Shown: one piece after another, positions 37,769 to 47,548 of the stretch
Position numbering within the stretch: the stretch's first letter is position 1
How the letters are laid out: each line of letters opens with the position of its first letter
Source of the DNA: Actinomyces gerencseriae DSM 6844
GTDB taxonomy: Bacteria; Actinomycetota; Actinomycetes; Actinomycetales; Actinomycetaceae
Direction: 5' to 3'
Assembly: GCF_000429265.1 (NCBI RefSeq)
Contig: NZ_KE386871.1
Span: 301,977 to 365,976 of the forward strand
Length of the DNA stretch: 64,000 bases
Notes under the pieces: generated by a model
The model's input: only the letters and a program-made list of their open reading frames with translations
Told to the model about the DNA's origin: nothing
Database searches by the model: none
Program-made: the position numbers and the translations under genes

Positions 37769-39060
37769 CAGTCGTCGTCTCCTTCGGTCTCGGCGGTCCG
37801 CTCGGTCTCATCGGTCTCGGCGGCATCGGCGGGCCCCTCGGCCCCCTCGGCGGCATCGGCGGGCCCCTCGGCCTCCCCGTCCTGGCTGTGCTCGCTGATC
37901 GCGGCGAGCAGGGTGACGCGCGGGATGATGCCGGAGATCCGGCCGTCGTCGTCGACGACGACGATGGGGGCGGCGTGCTGCACCGCGTAGTCGAACAGCT
38001 CGTTGACGGGAGTGTCCTCCCGCACGACGGGCGTCTCGTGGACGGTGGACAGCGGGAGGGTGTCGGAGCCCTCGGTCACCGCGCGGGCGACGTCGTCCTC
38101 CCAGACGAATCCGAAGGGAGTGCGGTCGCGGTTCTGCACGAGGAGCCAGGCCGGCTGGTGCTCCCGCAGGAGCCTGTGGGCCGCACGAGGGCTGCGATCC
38201 GAGCCGAGTACCGCGTAGGGCCGCTCGGCGATCGACCCGGCGGTCAGTACACGAGTGCGGTCGACGTCCGCGACGAAGCGCGCGACGTAGTCCGAGGCGG
38301 GATCGCGGAGGATCTCCTCGGCGGTGCCGACCTGCTCGATCCGCCCGTCCCGCATCATCGCGATCCGATCCCCCAGGCGCATCGCCTCATTGAGGTCGTG
38401 GGTGATGAACAGGATCGTCTTCCCGAGCTCGCCCTGCAGGTCGATGAGCTGGTCCTGCATCTCACGGCGGATGAGCGGGTCGAGTGCGGAGAAGGCCTCG
38501 TCCATGAGCAGGACGTCGGTCTCGGCGGCCAGGGCCCGAGCCAGTCCGACCCGCTGACGCATTCCGCCGGAGAGCTCGCCGGGCTTGTAGTCCGCCCAGC
38601 CCTCGAGCCCGACCATCGCGAGGGCCCTCTCGGCCCTGCTCCGGCGGTCGGAACGATTGACGCCCTGGATCTGCAGACCGTAGGCGGCGTTCTCCCCCAC
38701 CGTCCGGTGAGGGAGGAGGGCGAAGTTCTGGAAGACCATGGACACCCGCCGGCGGCGGACCTCGCGCAGCTTCTGCTTGGAGACGCTGGCCAGGTTCTCG
38801 TCGTAGAGGGTCATGTCGCCCGAGGTGATCGGGAGGAGCCCGTTCACCATTCGGATCAGCGTGGACTTGCCGGACCCCGACAGGCCCATGACGACGAAGA
38901 TCTCGCCCTCGTTGACATCGAAGGAGGTATTGATGACGGCGGCCGTCGTGCCTTCCTTCCTGAGGTCATCACGCGACTCGCCGGCCTGGAGTCTCCTCAC
39001 GGCGGCGGCCGGACGCCGCCCAAAAATTTTATAGATGTTATCGGCCTCTATTACTTTCAC
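37768..39060 (-). CDS. Glycine betaine ABC transporter ATP-binding protein with CBS pair
   Basis: 430 residues, ProV/OpuAA type. Walker A is GLSGSGKSTL, the signature is LSGGMRQRVGLARALA, Walker B is VLLMDEAFSALDP, and the switch His is in FITHDL. Residues about 275-390 form a CBS domain pair, which in OpuA senses ionic strength. The last 40 residues are acidic and repetitive (EGPADAAEGAEGPADAAETD), encoded by a 30-bp tandem duplication near 37820-37873. The start is the GTG at 39060, well placed after GAGGAGCG. First gene of the operon; the 834 bases upstream hold no other gene. Confidence 0.9.
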   Translation of the reverse strand: MKVIEADNIYKIFGRRPAAAVRRLQAGESRDDLRKEGTTAAVINTSFDVNEGEIFVVMGLSGSGKSTLIRMVNGLLPITSGDMTLYDENLASVSKQKLREVRRRRVSMVFQNFALLPHRTVGENAAYGLQIQGVNRSDRRSRAERALAMVGLEGWADYKPGELSGGMRQRVGLARALAAETDVLLMDEAFSALDPLIRREMQDQLIDLQGELGKTILFITHDLNEAMRLGDRIAMMRDGRIEQVGTAEEILRDPASDYVARFVADVDRTRVLTAGSIAERPYAVLGSDRSPRAAHRLLREHQPAWLLVQNRDRTPFGFVWEDDVARAVTEGSDTLPLSTVHETPVVREDTPVNELFDYAVQHAAPIVVVDDDGRISGIIPRVTLLAAISEHSQDGEAEGPADAAEGAEGPADAAETDETERTAETEGDDD

Positions 39061-39893
39061 AGCGCTCCTCGAGATCCAACTCCGGAACTCGGGCCATGAG
39101 GAAGCCGGAGGCAAGGATGTCAGGAGTCACTTCCGGGCGCCCTCTGGATGACCAGGGCCGGGATCGGATGGCTTCGCTACGTACATGGAATGGAATCGGG
39201 ACTGCCAGGACGGCGGAGGCGCTCGTCAACGCATCGGACCCGCCACCACTCGGGAAGACTTCGCGATGACTCAGATGACTCGGACGAGCCCGGCACGACC
39301 ACGAGACCCGCATCAGAATGCTGCGGGGTGAGCGACCGGTCAAGCGCTGGGCGCCGTGCGGCCCGTCGAATCAGCGCCCGCACGGCCTTGACACCGGATT
39401 TGAAGTGTTTGAGGTCACGTCAGCGATCCACCGGGGCGCACCGCAACGGGAGAGGGCCCGCCCACCCGACCCGAGATCGCGAGCAATCGTTGCTATGACG
39501 CGGGATGATGAGCAGTCGGCGCCGCCACCCCGCCCCGATCCCGCACGTCGTCCCATAACGAACCCGCACAGCATCCGCAACCGCGGCCCCAGAAGGGGCG
39601 TTCGTGTAGGAATTGTCACATTTTCATGGCTTCTCGTATGCCAGGCACCGGACGACCATTCGGACACCGATGGCGCGCATGAGGCCGCGGACCGGCCCGC
39701 ACCCCGGGGCTCCGGCCCCGCCCGGGCCGGCACGGCGCAATCGCATGGTCGTAGAGCGGCCCGCTCCACGACCACGACGGTGGGCCGACTGACCCTCAAA
39801 TCCCCTTCTCGCCCTCTAAAACGCGTCACGTCCCCCCGCAGGAGCAGTTCTCCCCGCACCCCGAGATCACCTCATCATCGGACGGGGACGACC
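39061..39893. other. Long intergenic region upstream of the betaine operon and response regulator
   Basis: 833 bases between divergent genes. No reading frame here has recognisable protein features. A possible promoter on the plus strand is TTGTCA (39613-39618), 18 bases, TATGCC (39637-39642), in a locally AT-rich patch; it would give a leader of about 245 bases for the response regulator. The rest probably holds control sequences for the osmotic transporter, but I see no clear operator. Confidence 0.4.
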
Positions 39894-40541
39894 ATGTCCG
39901 AAGAAACCGCTTCCCCCCTACGAGTCCTGATCGTCGACGACGACCCCCGCATTCGCGGCGACTTCGCGAATCAACTCGACGCCCGTCCCTCGATAGCAGT
40001 GAGCGCCACTGCGTCGCGGAGCGACCAGGCCCTCGATCTGCTATCAACAGATGAAAGACGCACCGATGCCGCCCTCATCGATGGCACCGCGACCGTGCGG
40101 ATTATACATCAGGAGCGCCCGAGAATCCCCGTCATCATGTTCACCACTTTTCGTAACGACGATACGCTGGACAAGGCCCTTGACGAGGAGGTGAGCGGTT
40201 TCATCACAAAGGACGAAGCCGCCGAGGACGTCGCCGCGGCGATCATACGCGCGGTGCACGGGGAACCTGTTCTGTCCGCTCGCCCCACGGAGATCCTCGT
40301 CAATGCCTACCAGTCGGAGAGACGCAGGCAACGGACGGCTCAACACATGAGACACTTGGTCGAGCAGTTGCCACCCAGACTTCAAGACGTGCATGCCCGC
40401 CTCCTGAGAGGCCTCACCAATCATCAGATCGCCGAAGAACTCGATATCTCGGAGAACACCGTTCGAATTTATGTCTCCGATGTCCTGCATCACCTGGGCC
40501 ACTCCTCACGAACAGAGCTCCTGGCCGCTGCGCTGATCTGA
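39894..40541 (+). CDS. NarL/LuxR-type response regulator with shortened receiver loop, orphan
   Basis: 215 residues. The receiver domain has the acidic pocket in VLIVDDDPRI (Asp15-17), a phosphoacceptor-like Asp63 in ALIDG, the switch Thr84/85 (MFTTF) and Lys106 (FITKDE). Directly after Asp63 the sequence goes to TATVRIIHQE; the usual eight to ten residues of the MPGMDG loop are missing. The C-terminal LuxR helix-turn-helix is complete: LLRGLTNHQIAEELDISENT followed by VRIYVSDVLHHL. The ATG at 39894 follows GGGGA. No histidine kinase lies nearby, so it is an orphan; phosphorylation may be altered. Confidence 0.8.
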   Translation: MSEETASPLRVLIVDDDPRIRGDFANQLDARPSIAVSATASRSDQALDLLSTDERRTDAALIDGTATVRIIHQERPRIPVIMFTTFRNDDTLDKALDEEVSGFITKDEAAEDVAAAIIRAVHGEPVLSARPTEILVNAYQSERRRQRTAQHMRHLVEQLPPRLQDVHARLLRGLTNHQIAEELDISENTVRIYVSDVLHHLGHSSRTELLAAALI

Positions 40542-40939
40542 CCGGCTGACGATTTCAGGACGTTCCCCATCGCACGATTCTCTTTGGCAGCGGATTCATC
40601 TGATTGTCGCAACAACCTGGTGGGGGGCGAGCCCGTGCGGTGCGCGAGGAGTCGAGTACGGGTACGGGTGACATCTCCAAGGATGGAGCGTCGGCGATGG
40701 CGTACGGATCGGGCGCTGCGGGCGCAGAACCGTGGCGTGCGCGCCATGGCGCATCGACTGCGATCCGCGCGCCGTGCGGCGAGACCGCGCCGAGCGCGAG
40801 CCGAGATTGCCCGCCCGTGCACCGACCGAGCTCCGCGAAGGCCCCGGGTCAGGCCCCAGGGCCGTACCGCCGCGGACGTCGGCCCCGGCCGGCGACCGGC
40901 GAGGCCGACGGACCAGTCGAACTTATGACTTCCCCCTCC
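40542..40939. other. Intergenic region, no gene recognised
   Basis: 398 bases. Short open frames exist on both strands but none has a ribosome site and family similarity together. The DNA includes a small direct repeat (ACGGGTACGGGT). I see nothing else that I can support. Confidence 0.4.
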
Positions 40940-41224
40940 TCAGATGACGACCAGCAGCACGACCCAGATCAGAATAAGAAGAATGGCCATCGCACCGGCC
41001 ACGACGAGCATTCCGCGGGAGCGCCCTCGCCGAATATCATCGGTCGCCCTCCCCTCATCATCACGGCCGCGGTCGATCATCGAGAGGAGCACCTCGGACT
41101 CCAGCATGAAGAGGACGAACGCACCCGCCCACGCTGTCCACGGAATACCGGGATGGAACGGCACAGTAACTCCGATCATGACGAGCGATATCAGGAGACA
41201 GTAAATGTGCCGCTTATAGTTCAT
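40940..41224 (-). CDS. Small membrane protein
   Basis: 94 residues from the ATG at 41224; a TTG at 41236 with GAGG seven bases upstream would add four residues. Three hydrophobic segments: IYCLLISLVMIGVTVPF, WTAWAGAFVLFMLESEVLL and MLVVAGAMAILLILIWVVLL, with a charged loop (DRGRDDEGRATDDIRRGRSRG) between the second and third. The function is unknown. It lies 31 bases after the stop of the small secreted protein gene and may be co-transcribed with it. Confidence 0.6.
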   Translation of the reverse strand: MNYKRHIYCLLISLVMIGVTVPFHPGIPWTAWAGAFVLFMLESEVLLSMIDRGRDDEGRATDDIRRGRSRGMLVVAGAMAILLILIWVVLLVVI

Positions 41225-41255
41225 CGCTGATTGCAATCCTACGCCTCAGATCTAC

Positions 41256-41669
41256 CTAGCAGGAAACGGCGGTAACAAGCGCACCACCAGCAGCCTCGCA
41301 GGCGGCTCCCGTAATGGCCCCAGCAATCGGAGTGGCGACTCCGCCCACCCCAAATGGCGCATCCTCGCCCTGATCGGAAGACACGCCGATGGTCGCCACG
41401 ACGCCCCCGGCACTATCAAGCCATGTCACCGTGCCACCCTCAATGCGAATCCGATCGCCCGGTTGAGTGTTCAACTTCAACCCCTCTCCTTCAATGAGGA
41501 CGGCCGACCGCTGCGCACCATTATTCGGATCAACGGCGACCTGCTGCTCGAACTCCGCTTCGGAGGCTCCCTCCTCCGACGAGGAACTCGCCCGAGCAGG
41601 TCCTCCGACCGATAGGGCGAGGGTGCGCACGGCAGCGACCGAGGCGCATCCGGCAAGGACATTCATCAT
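41256..41669 (-). CDS. Small secreted hypothetical protein with glycine-rich C-terminus
   Basis: 137 residues. Two adjacent ATG codons (41669, 41666) follow AGGAGAAT; the second has the better spacing. The N-terminus looks like a signal sequence (NVLAGCASVAAVRTLALSVG, cleavage probably after ARA) or, less likely, a lipobox at LAGC. The mature part has a small beta-type region (IRIEGGTVTWLDSAGGVV) and ends in VATPIAGAITGAACEAAGGA plus a final Cys, a Gly/Ala helix with two Cys, reminiscent of bacteriocin-like peptides. The role is unknown; the pair with the adjacent small membrane protein is suggestive only. Confidence 0.55.
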   Translation of the reverse strand: MMNVLAGCASVAAVRTLALSVGGPARASSSSEEGASEAEFEQQVAVDPNNGAQRSAVLIEGEGLKLNTQPGDRIRIEGGTVTWLDSAGGVVATIGVSSDQGEDAPFGVGGVATPIAGAITGAACEAAGGALVTAVSC

Positions 41670-41828
41670 ATTCTCCTGTCATCAATGCGAATGGACCGGG
41701 AGCGGGCCTGCCGCCCGGCTGTGATTCACACTACGCAGACTATTGCCTTCCTCACAGTTGATTTTCGTCAGGGGTCCGGCTCTCATGCGAATCGGAGAGG
41801 CCGCAACAGCCATGAGCGGCCGCGCCCC

Positions 41829-41834
41829 TACCCT
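41829..41834 (+). promoter_or_regulatory. -10 element of menB (leaderless start)
   Basis: TACCCT is followed by exactly six bases and the ATG of menB. No ribosome site is present and no -35 box is clear. Confidence 0.4.
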
Positions 41835-41840
41835 GGCTCC

Positions 41841-42941
<1,101 letters not shown>

Positions 42942-43001
42942 CCCGCTCCGCCCTGTCCCGATCGGCTCCTGCTCGGCTCCTGAGCGCTTCGGGGTCGCGG
43001 C

Positions 43002-43850
43002 TCAGGCGTCGGCGCCGCCGCCATCGGACGTCGGCGTCGGGGTCCGGCGGGTGGTGGTGCCGTCGGCGTTGACGTCGAAGGCGACCAGGGCCTCCCCCGT
43101 CGGCTGCTCCGAGCCCCCGGTGGGCTCCTGGGTGATGAAGATCTGCTCCCCGGTCTCGGGCGTGAGATCGAGGAAGGCGAATCCCGTTCCCGACTCCGGG
43201 TCGTACAGGCCCAGCGAGCTCACGGCGTCGCCCTTGCGCAGCCAGATCTGAAGGCTGCCGCCCGCGGCGGCGTCCATCATCTCGGCCGGCAGGCTCAGCG
43301 CCGTCATGCTCATGCCCCGCGACCAGGTGAGGGTGGCGACGTGGCCGTCGGGCATGGTGTCGGTGACCCGCTGGACGTCCTGGGCCTGGTTGAGGTGGGC
43401 GTAGTGCTCGGTGGGGGCCATCGAGCTCAGCGCCGTCCACCGGCCCACTCCGATGCCGACGCCCAGGATGACGACGACCGCGGCGATCCGCAGCCCGACC
43501 GCCGCCCACCGGCGTCGGCGCGGGCGCAGGGGGACGACCTCTCCGGGCGGAGCGTCGTCATCGCCCTCCTGCGCCCCTGGCCCAGCGGCACCGGCCGCTC
43601 CGGCTGTCCCGGCCGTCCCAGCGGCCCCGGGTTCTGCCGGTTCGTCGGGCCCGGGCGAACCGCTCGTCCGAGGTTCGCGCTCGATGCGCTCCAGCAGCGC
43701 GGCGCGCAGCGAGGCGGGCGGCTCGATCGGCTCCAGAGACGCTCCGAGCCGGGCGAGGGCCTCGTCCGACATGTCCTCGGCCGGTCCGTCGTCCACCGGG
43801 GGCGCGTCGAGGGAGTCCTCCGGTCGGCGTCGCCTGTCCAGCCCCGTCAT
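43002..43850 (-). CDS. Anti-sigma factor, RskA-like
   Basis: 282 residues. The N-terminal cytoplasmic part (about 1-125) would bind the sigma factor and contains an Ala/Gly/Pro-rich repeat (AGTAGTAGAAGAAGPG). One membrane helix lies near 128-150 (GLRIAAVVVILGVGIGVG). The extracytoplasmic domain, about 130 residues, matches the anti-sigma-K (RskA) C-terminal domain, with ATLTWSRGMSMTALSLPAEM and LQIWLRKGDAVSSLGLYDPE. No zinc-binding HxxxCxxC is visible. The ATG overlaps the sigma factor stop as ATGA, the standard sigma/anti-sigma arrangement. Confidence 0.88.
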   Translation of the reverse strand: MTGLDRRRRPEDSLDAPPVDDGPAEDMSDEALARLGASLEPIEPPASLRAALLERIEREPRTSGSPGPDEPAEPGAAGTAGTAGAAGAAGPGAQEGDDDAPPGEVVPLRPRRRRWAAVGLRIAAVVVILGVGIGVGRWTALSSMAPTEHYAHLNQAQDVQRVTDTMPDGHVATLTWSRGMSMTALSLPAEMMDAAAGGSLQIWLRKGDAVSSLGLYDPESGTGFAFLDLTPETGEQIFITQEPTGGSEQPTGEALVAFDVNADGTTTRRTPTPTSDGGGADA

Positions 43851-44401
43851 GATTCCGCCCCCATCTCCTCGCGAAGTCGTGCGATTCCGTTCCTGATCCT
43901 GGTCTTGACGGTGCCGAGCGGCACGCCGGTGCGTCGGGCGATCTCGGTATGGGTCAGACCGGTGAAGTAGGCCATGACCAGCGTGGACCGCTGCGGCTCG
44001 CCGACGGCGTCCAGGGCCCGGCGCACGTCCTGCCCGACGAGCCGGTCCTCGACGGCCTGGACCGTGAGGTCCGTGTCCGGCATGTAGCCGTGCCACTGGT
44101 CCTCACGGTCCCTGGCCGCCTGGGAGGAACGGACCCTGTCGATCGCCCTGCGCCGCGCCATGGTCACCGCCCAGGCCCGAGCACTGCCCCTGCTCGGGGA
44201 GAAGGTCGAAGCACTCCGCCATATCTCCAGGAAGACCTCCTGAAGCACCTCCTCACCCTGGGCGCGATCCACGAGGATCTGGACGATGAGGGCGAGAAGC
44301 CGGCCCGACCAGCGGTCGTAGAACTCGGCGAAGGCGTCGTGATCCCCGACGGCCACCCTGAGCACGAGGGCGTTGTCGTGGTCCAGTTCCTCGTCATGCA
44401 C
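43847..44401 (-). CDS. ECF sigma factor, SigK-like
   Basis: 184 residues. Region 2 (FAEFYDRWSGRLLALIVQIL, then EVLQEVFLEIWRSA and RAWAVTMARRRAID) and region 4 (VGEPQRSTLVMAYFTGLTHT, EIARRTGVPLGTVKTRIRNG) are both complete. The start is the GTG at 44401, six bases after TACCAT, so probably leaderless. With the coupled RskA-like protein it resembles the SigK system of mycobacteria, which responds to redox conditions. Its neighbour on the same strand is a DipZ-like gene, and dipZ belongs to the SigK regulon in mycobacteria. Confidence 0.88.
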   Translation of the reverse strand: MHDEELDHDNALVLRVAVGDHDAFAEFYDRWSGRLLALIVQILVDRAQGEEVLQEVFLEIWRSASTFSPSRGSARAWAVTMARRRAIDRVRSSQAARDREDQWHGYMPDTDLTVQAVEDRLVGQDVRRALDAVGEPQRSTLVMAYFTGLTHTEIARRTGVPLGTVKTRIRNGIARLREEMGAES

Positions 44402-44407
44402 AGTCGC

Positions 44408-44413
44408 ATGGTA
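44408..44413 (-). promoter_or_regulatory. -10 element of the sigma factor gene (leaderless start)
   Basis: TACCAT on the minus strand is followed by six bases and the GTG start. It matches the TANNNT rule seen at other genes here. Confidence 0.45.
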
Positions 44414-44466
44414 CGGCTCGGGTCCTCAGTCGGTCTCGCAGCCGGTCTCATCGGCTCTGGAACCGA

Positions 44467-46152
44467 TCAGCCGAAGGTGAAGGAGTACAGGGACAGGCCC
44501 TCGCTCGCCTCGAGGTCGAGCGTGCCCTCCCGGGTGTCCTCCGTGCTCACGAGCTCGATCGAGTTGGGGACCCCCGAGACGTGGACCGTGCGCTTCTCGC
44601 CGCCGGTCGTGTACGTGATGTCCCCCTCCCCGGAGGCGACCAGGTTGACCTGCCTGCCCTGGTAGCGCAGGCGCAGGCGGGCGGCGCCGCCCTCGGGCGA
44701 GATGGACTGGGGCGACACGTTCCACCTGCCGTCCAGGGAGAAGGTGTCGGACGCCTGCTTGTCCGGGAAGCTGTACGATGACGTCCCGTTCGAGAGCCTG
44801 TCGCCGGCGATGTTGTTGGCGCGGGCGGAGCCGAGGTAGGTCTCGGGGGTGCGTGGACCGTTGACGGCGGGCTCGTCGTCGGTGAATACCGGGGCGGGCA
44901 GCTGCACGTCGGGATTCGCCTCGCGCAGGAGCTCGCGCACGAGCCTCTCGGTGGTGGCCTCGCCGCCCTCGCCGAACTTGACCTGGCGCAGCTCGCCCTT
45001 GGAATCGGCGAGGTAGTGCGCGGGCCAGTAGTGGTTGTCGAAGCTGCGCCACGTGGCCAGGTCGGAGTCGACGGCCACCGGGTAGGTGATGCCGAGGTCG
45101 GCGGCGCCGCCGCGGACGTTGTCGACCTCCTTCTCGAAGGCGTACTCCGGGGAGTGGACGCCGATCACCTGCAGGCCCAGGTCCCCGTAGGTCTCGTGGA
45201 GCTTCTGAATGCCCGGGATGGAGCGCTGGCAGTTGATGCAGGAGTACGCCCAGAAGTCGACCAGGTTCACCTTGCCCGCGCGGTCGCCGTCGGCCAGGGG
45301 CCGCTCGCCGGGAGTGTTGAGCCAGGCGTTGACGCCGTCGATACGGGGCAGCTGCCCGCAGTGGGCGAGCTCGTCGGCGCCGTCGACGCACGTGCCCCCT
45401 TCACCGACCCCCGCCTTGCCGTGCAGCACGCTGTCGGTGCGGGCCTGGAGCGAGGCGGTGTAGTCCGGCAGGGCGCGCTGGAGGGCGGCCGGCAGATCGA
45501 GGACGAGCGCCACGGACAGCGCCAGCATGACCGCTCCGGCGGTCACCCGAACCGTCCTCTGACGGCGGCGGAAGGCCTTGAGCCGCTCGGTGAGCCCGCG
45601 GCCGGCGAGTGCGAAGCCGAGCAGCGGGATGGCGGTTCCCAGCCCGAACGAGAGGGCGAGGGTGACGGTGTCGGCACCGATCCGGCCGGTGGAGCCGGCG
45701 ACCGACACCGCCGCGAGCACCGGGCCGGCGCAGGGCACGTACGCGGCCCCGAGGACGACCCCCAGGAGGAAGCCGTTGGTCGGGTTGGACGAGCCGGATC
45801 GCTGGAAGCGCGCGAAGGGGCGCTCCATGATCTCCATGACCCTGGGGATGATCATCCCGATTCCGATGAGGGCGAGAAGGACGATGCCCGCCCAGCGGAT
45901 GACGTCCTGCGGCAGGTGCAGGAGATTGAGGAGCGTCGATCCCAGCAGCGTGAACGTGGTGAAGCTGATGACCAGTCCCGCCACGACGAGGTAAGGCCGC
46001 CACCTGGAGACGGCCGGCGCTCCGTCCTCGTCCTGCGCGCGTGCGCTCTGGGCCCCTCCGGACAGGAAGATGACCGGTAGGACCGGGAGGATGCAGGGGG
46101 ATATGCCGGTGATGAGGCCGCCGAGCAAGCCGATGAGAACGAGACTGACCAT
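44467..46152 (-). CDS. DipZ-like protein: CcdA membrane domain fused to TlpA-type thioredoxin
   Basis: 561 residues. Residues about 1-250 are a CcdA/DsbD-type electron-carrying membrane domain; its two Cys are in [14 protein letters not shown] and [12 protein letters not shown] thioredoxin domain follows with the active site [14 protein letters not shown], then a C-terminal beta domain of about 140 residues (carbohydrate-binding-like). The whole passes reducing equivalents from the cytoplasm to extracytoplasmic thiols. The start is the ATG at 46152, set by a perfect AAAGGAGG; a GTG further upstream has no such site. It lies next to the SigK/RskA-like pair. Confidence 0.9.
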   Translation of the reverse strand: MVSLVLIGLLGGLITGISPCILPVLPVIFLSGGAQSARAQDEDGAPAVSRWRPYLVVAGLVISFTTFTLLGSTLLNLLHLPQDVIRWAGIVLLALIGIGMIIPRVMEIMERPFARFQRSGSSNPTNGFLLGVVLGAAYVPCAGPVLAAVSVAGSTGRIGADTVTLALSFGLGTAIPLLGFALAGRGLTERLKAFRRRQRTVRVTAGAVMLALSVALVLDLPAALQRALPDYTASLQARTDSVLHGKAGVGEGGTCVDGADELAHCGQLPRIDGVNAWLNTPGERPLADGDRAGKVNLVDFWAYSCINCQRSIPGIQKLHETYGDLGLQVIGVHSPEYAFEKEVDNVRGGAADLGITYPVAVDSDLATWRSFDNHYWPAHYLADSKGELRQVKFGEGGEATTERLVRELLREANPDVQLPAPVFTDDEPAVNGPRTPETYLGSARANNIAGDRLSNGTSSYSFPDKQASDTFSLDGRWNVSPQSISPEGGAARLRLRYQGRQVNLVASGEGDITYTTGGEKRTVHVSGVPNSIELVSTEDTREGTLDLEASEGLSLYSFTFG

Positions 46153-46347
46153 GTCGTTCCTCCTTTGCGATCGTGTCACCGTGTGTTCGGCACGGGCGGC
46201 CTCCCGGATGCCCGAACATCACGTGATGAGGGTCACTCGATTTGCCCGATCCGCGTCCAATCCGGACCGCCGACCGCTCCGAACCCCCGATGACGGCGCG
46301 CCCGCCGGCGCGCCACTCCACATCATCGATTCCTCAAGGAGATCCCC

Positions 46348-46629
46348 ATGCGCATTCGCAACATCGTGTCCGCCTCCCTTCTCGTCGCCGCGCTCGCAGT
46401 CGGCACCGCCGCCTGCGGCTCGTCGGAGGCCGACACGGGAAAGCCCGGAATGCAGGAGACATCAACGTCGAGCGACGGCAAGATGAGCGACGACAAGATG
46501 GACGACGGGAAGATGAGCGACGACAAGATGTCGGACGGCAAGATGAGCGATGACAAGATGGACGACGGCAAGATGAGCGACGACAAGATGTCGGACGACA
46601 AGATGAGCGACGGAGAAGGCGGCAAGTAG
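46348..46629 (+). CDS. Lipoprotein with nine methionine-containing pentapeptide repeats
   Basis: 93 residues. A lipoprotein signal (MRIRNIVSASLLVAALAVG) ends in TAAC with Cys23. After a short linker, residues 45-89 are nine units of K-M-[SD]-D-[DG]. There is a higher order: a block of four units (SDD, DDG, SDD, SDG) occurs twice with one change, so the repeat has grown in 60-bp steps. The ATG follows AAGGAG with good spacing. The segment is highly charged and regularly spaced in Met, with no Cys or His. It is divergent from the dipZ-like gene, so it may be an oxidisable or metal-binding surface protein; this is inference. Confidence 0.8.
   Translation: MRIRNIVSASLLVAALAVGTAACGSSEADTGKPGMQETSTSSDGKMSDDKMDDGKMSDDKMSDGKMSDDKMDDGKMSDDKMSDDKMSDGEGGK
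46480..46614 (+). repeat. 15-bp tandem repeat within the lipoprotein gene
   Basis: Nine in-frame units based on AAGATGAGCGACGAC, arranged in a 60-bp super-repeat. Such DNA is prone to slippage in 15-bp steps, which would change length without breaking the frame. Confidence 0.9.
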
Positions 46630-46724
46630 GGACAGCGACCAGGGCTCTCAAGAGCCCGACGAGCGGCGGTCCGCCCCGAGGTGATCGGGTGCGGGCCGCC
46701 GTCGTCCTTCCCGGAAGCCCTTCC

Positions 46725-46755
46725 CGAGATCGGTTCAGTTCCGCGTCGAGATCGG
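46725..46755. repeat. Dispersed copy of the 22-bp repeat
   Basis: One full unit starting CGAGATCGGTTCAG and the first nine bases of a second (CGAGATCGG at 46747). It is flanked by CCCTTC and GAAGGG, which could pair. Same family as 27418 and 61432. Confidence 0.8.
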
Positions 46756-46891
46756 CAAGGGGCGAAGGGCCATGGAGCGCCTTCGTGGACGGCGCCCCAC
46801 CATCTGGCACCATGGTGGTCGGCGTCATGACCGGCGCCGAACCGGCACCCGATCAATGCCATCGGTACTCCGCCCCACCCCGGAGGTTCCC

Positions 46892-47479
46892 ATGCCCGCC
46901 TGGATCACCTCGCTGCTCGGCAGCACCGCCCCCTCCCGACGCCGCCTCGGGGTCGCCACGATCGTGGGACTCATCGGCGGAGCGTTCTCCGCGCTCGTGA
47001 AGTTCGGCTGGGAGGTCCCCTTCCCGCCCCGCACTCCCGGCCCGCGCTCGGAGACGAACCCGCCCCAGTCCATGCTGGAGTGGTTCGGGATGTCTCACGA
47101 GACCTCGCACACGATGGTGACCTTCAGCAACAACCAGTTGCCGATCATGTCGTTCATCGTGCACTTCGGATTCGCGATCGTCTTCGGCCTCGTCTACTGC
47201 ATCGCGGCCGAGTACGTCCCGCGGGTCAAGCTCTGGCAGGGAGCGGCCTTCGGCATTCTCGTGTACGTCGGCGCGCACGTGGTCGTCATGCCGCTGCTGG
47301 GCTGGGCGCCGAACCCCTTCCCGTGGGTGGCGGGCGCCCAGACGTGGTCGGAGCACGTCTCGGAGTTCTTCGGCCACATCGTGTGGATGTGGTCCATCGA
47401 GATCGTGCGCCACGACCTGCGGGGCCGCATCACCCACGAGCCCGACGCCGAGGTCGCCCCACCCGCCGACGCCCGCTGA
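46892..47479 (+). CDS. YagU-family inner membrane protein
   Basis: 195 residues. Four or so transmembrane segments: VATIVGLIGGAFSALVKFGW, SFIVHFGFAIVFGLVYCIAA, GAAFGILVYVGAHVVVMPLL and the C-terminal VSEFFGHIVWMWSIEIVR. The order and the PPR-P-rich loop after helix 1 (FPPRTPGPRSETNPPQS) match the YagU (DUF1440) family, linked to acid tolerance in E. coli. The ATG at 46892 follows CGGAGG at good spacing; the frame upstream has no such site. No operon partner. Confidence 0.8.
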   Translation: MPAWITSLLGSTAPSRRRLGVATIVGLIGGAFSALVKFGWEVPFPPRTPGPRSETNPPQSMLEWFGMSHETSHTMVTFSNNQLPIMSFIVHFGFAIVFGLVYCIAAEYVPRVKLWQGAAFGILVYVGAHVVVMPLLGWAPNPFPWVAGAQTWSEHVSEFFGHIVWMWSIEIVRHDLRGRITHEPDAEVAPPADAR

Positions 47480-47548
47480 TCCGCGGCCCGCGACCGCTCG
47501 CGACGGCGCCTCTCCGTCCTGTGGAGGCCCGTCACGACGGCACGAGGA

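Noticed and set aside
39318..39893. N-terminal extension of the response regulator
   Set aside because: The receiver domain begins at the ATG 39894 with a ribosome site; the upstream codons are Arg/Pro/Ser-rich without structure.
46153..46179. Upstream GTG start of the DipZ-like gene
   Set aside because: The ATG at 46152 has a perfect ribosome site, while the GTG has none.
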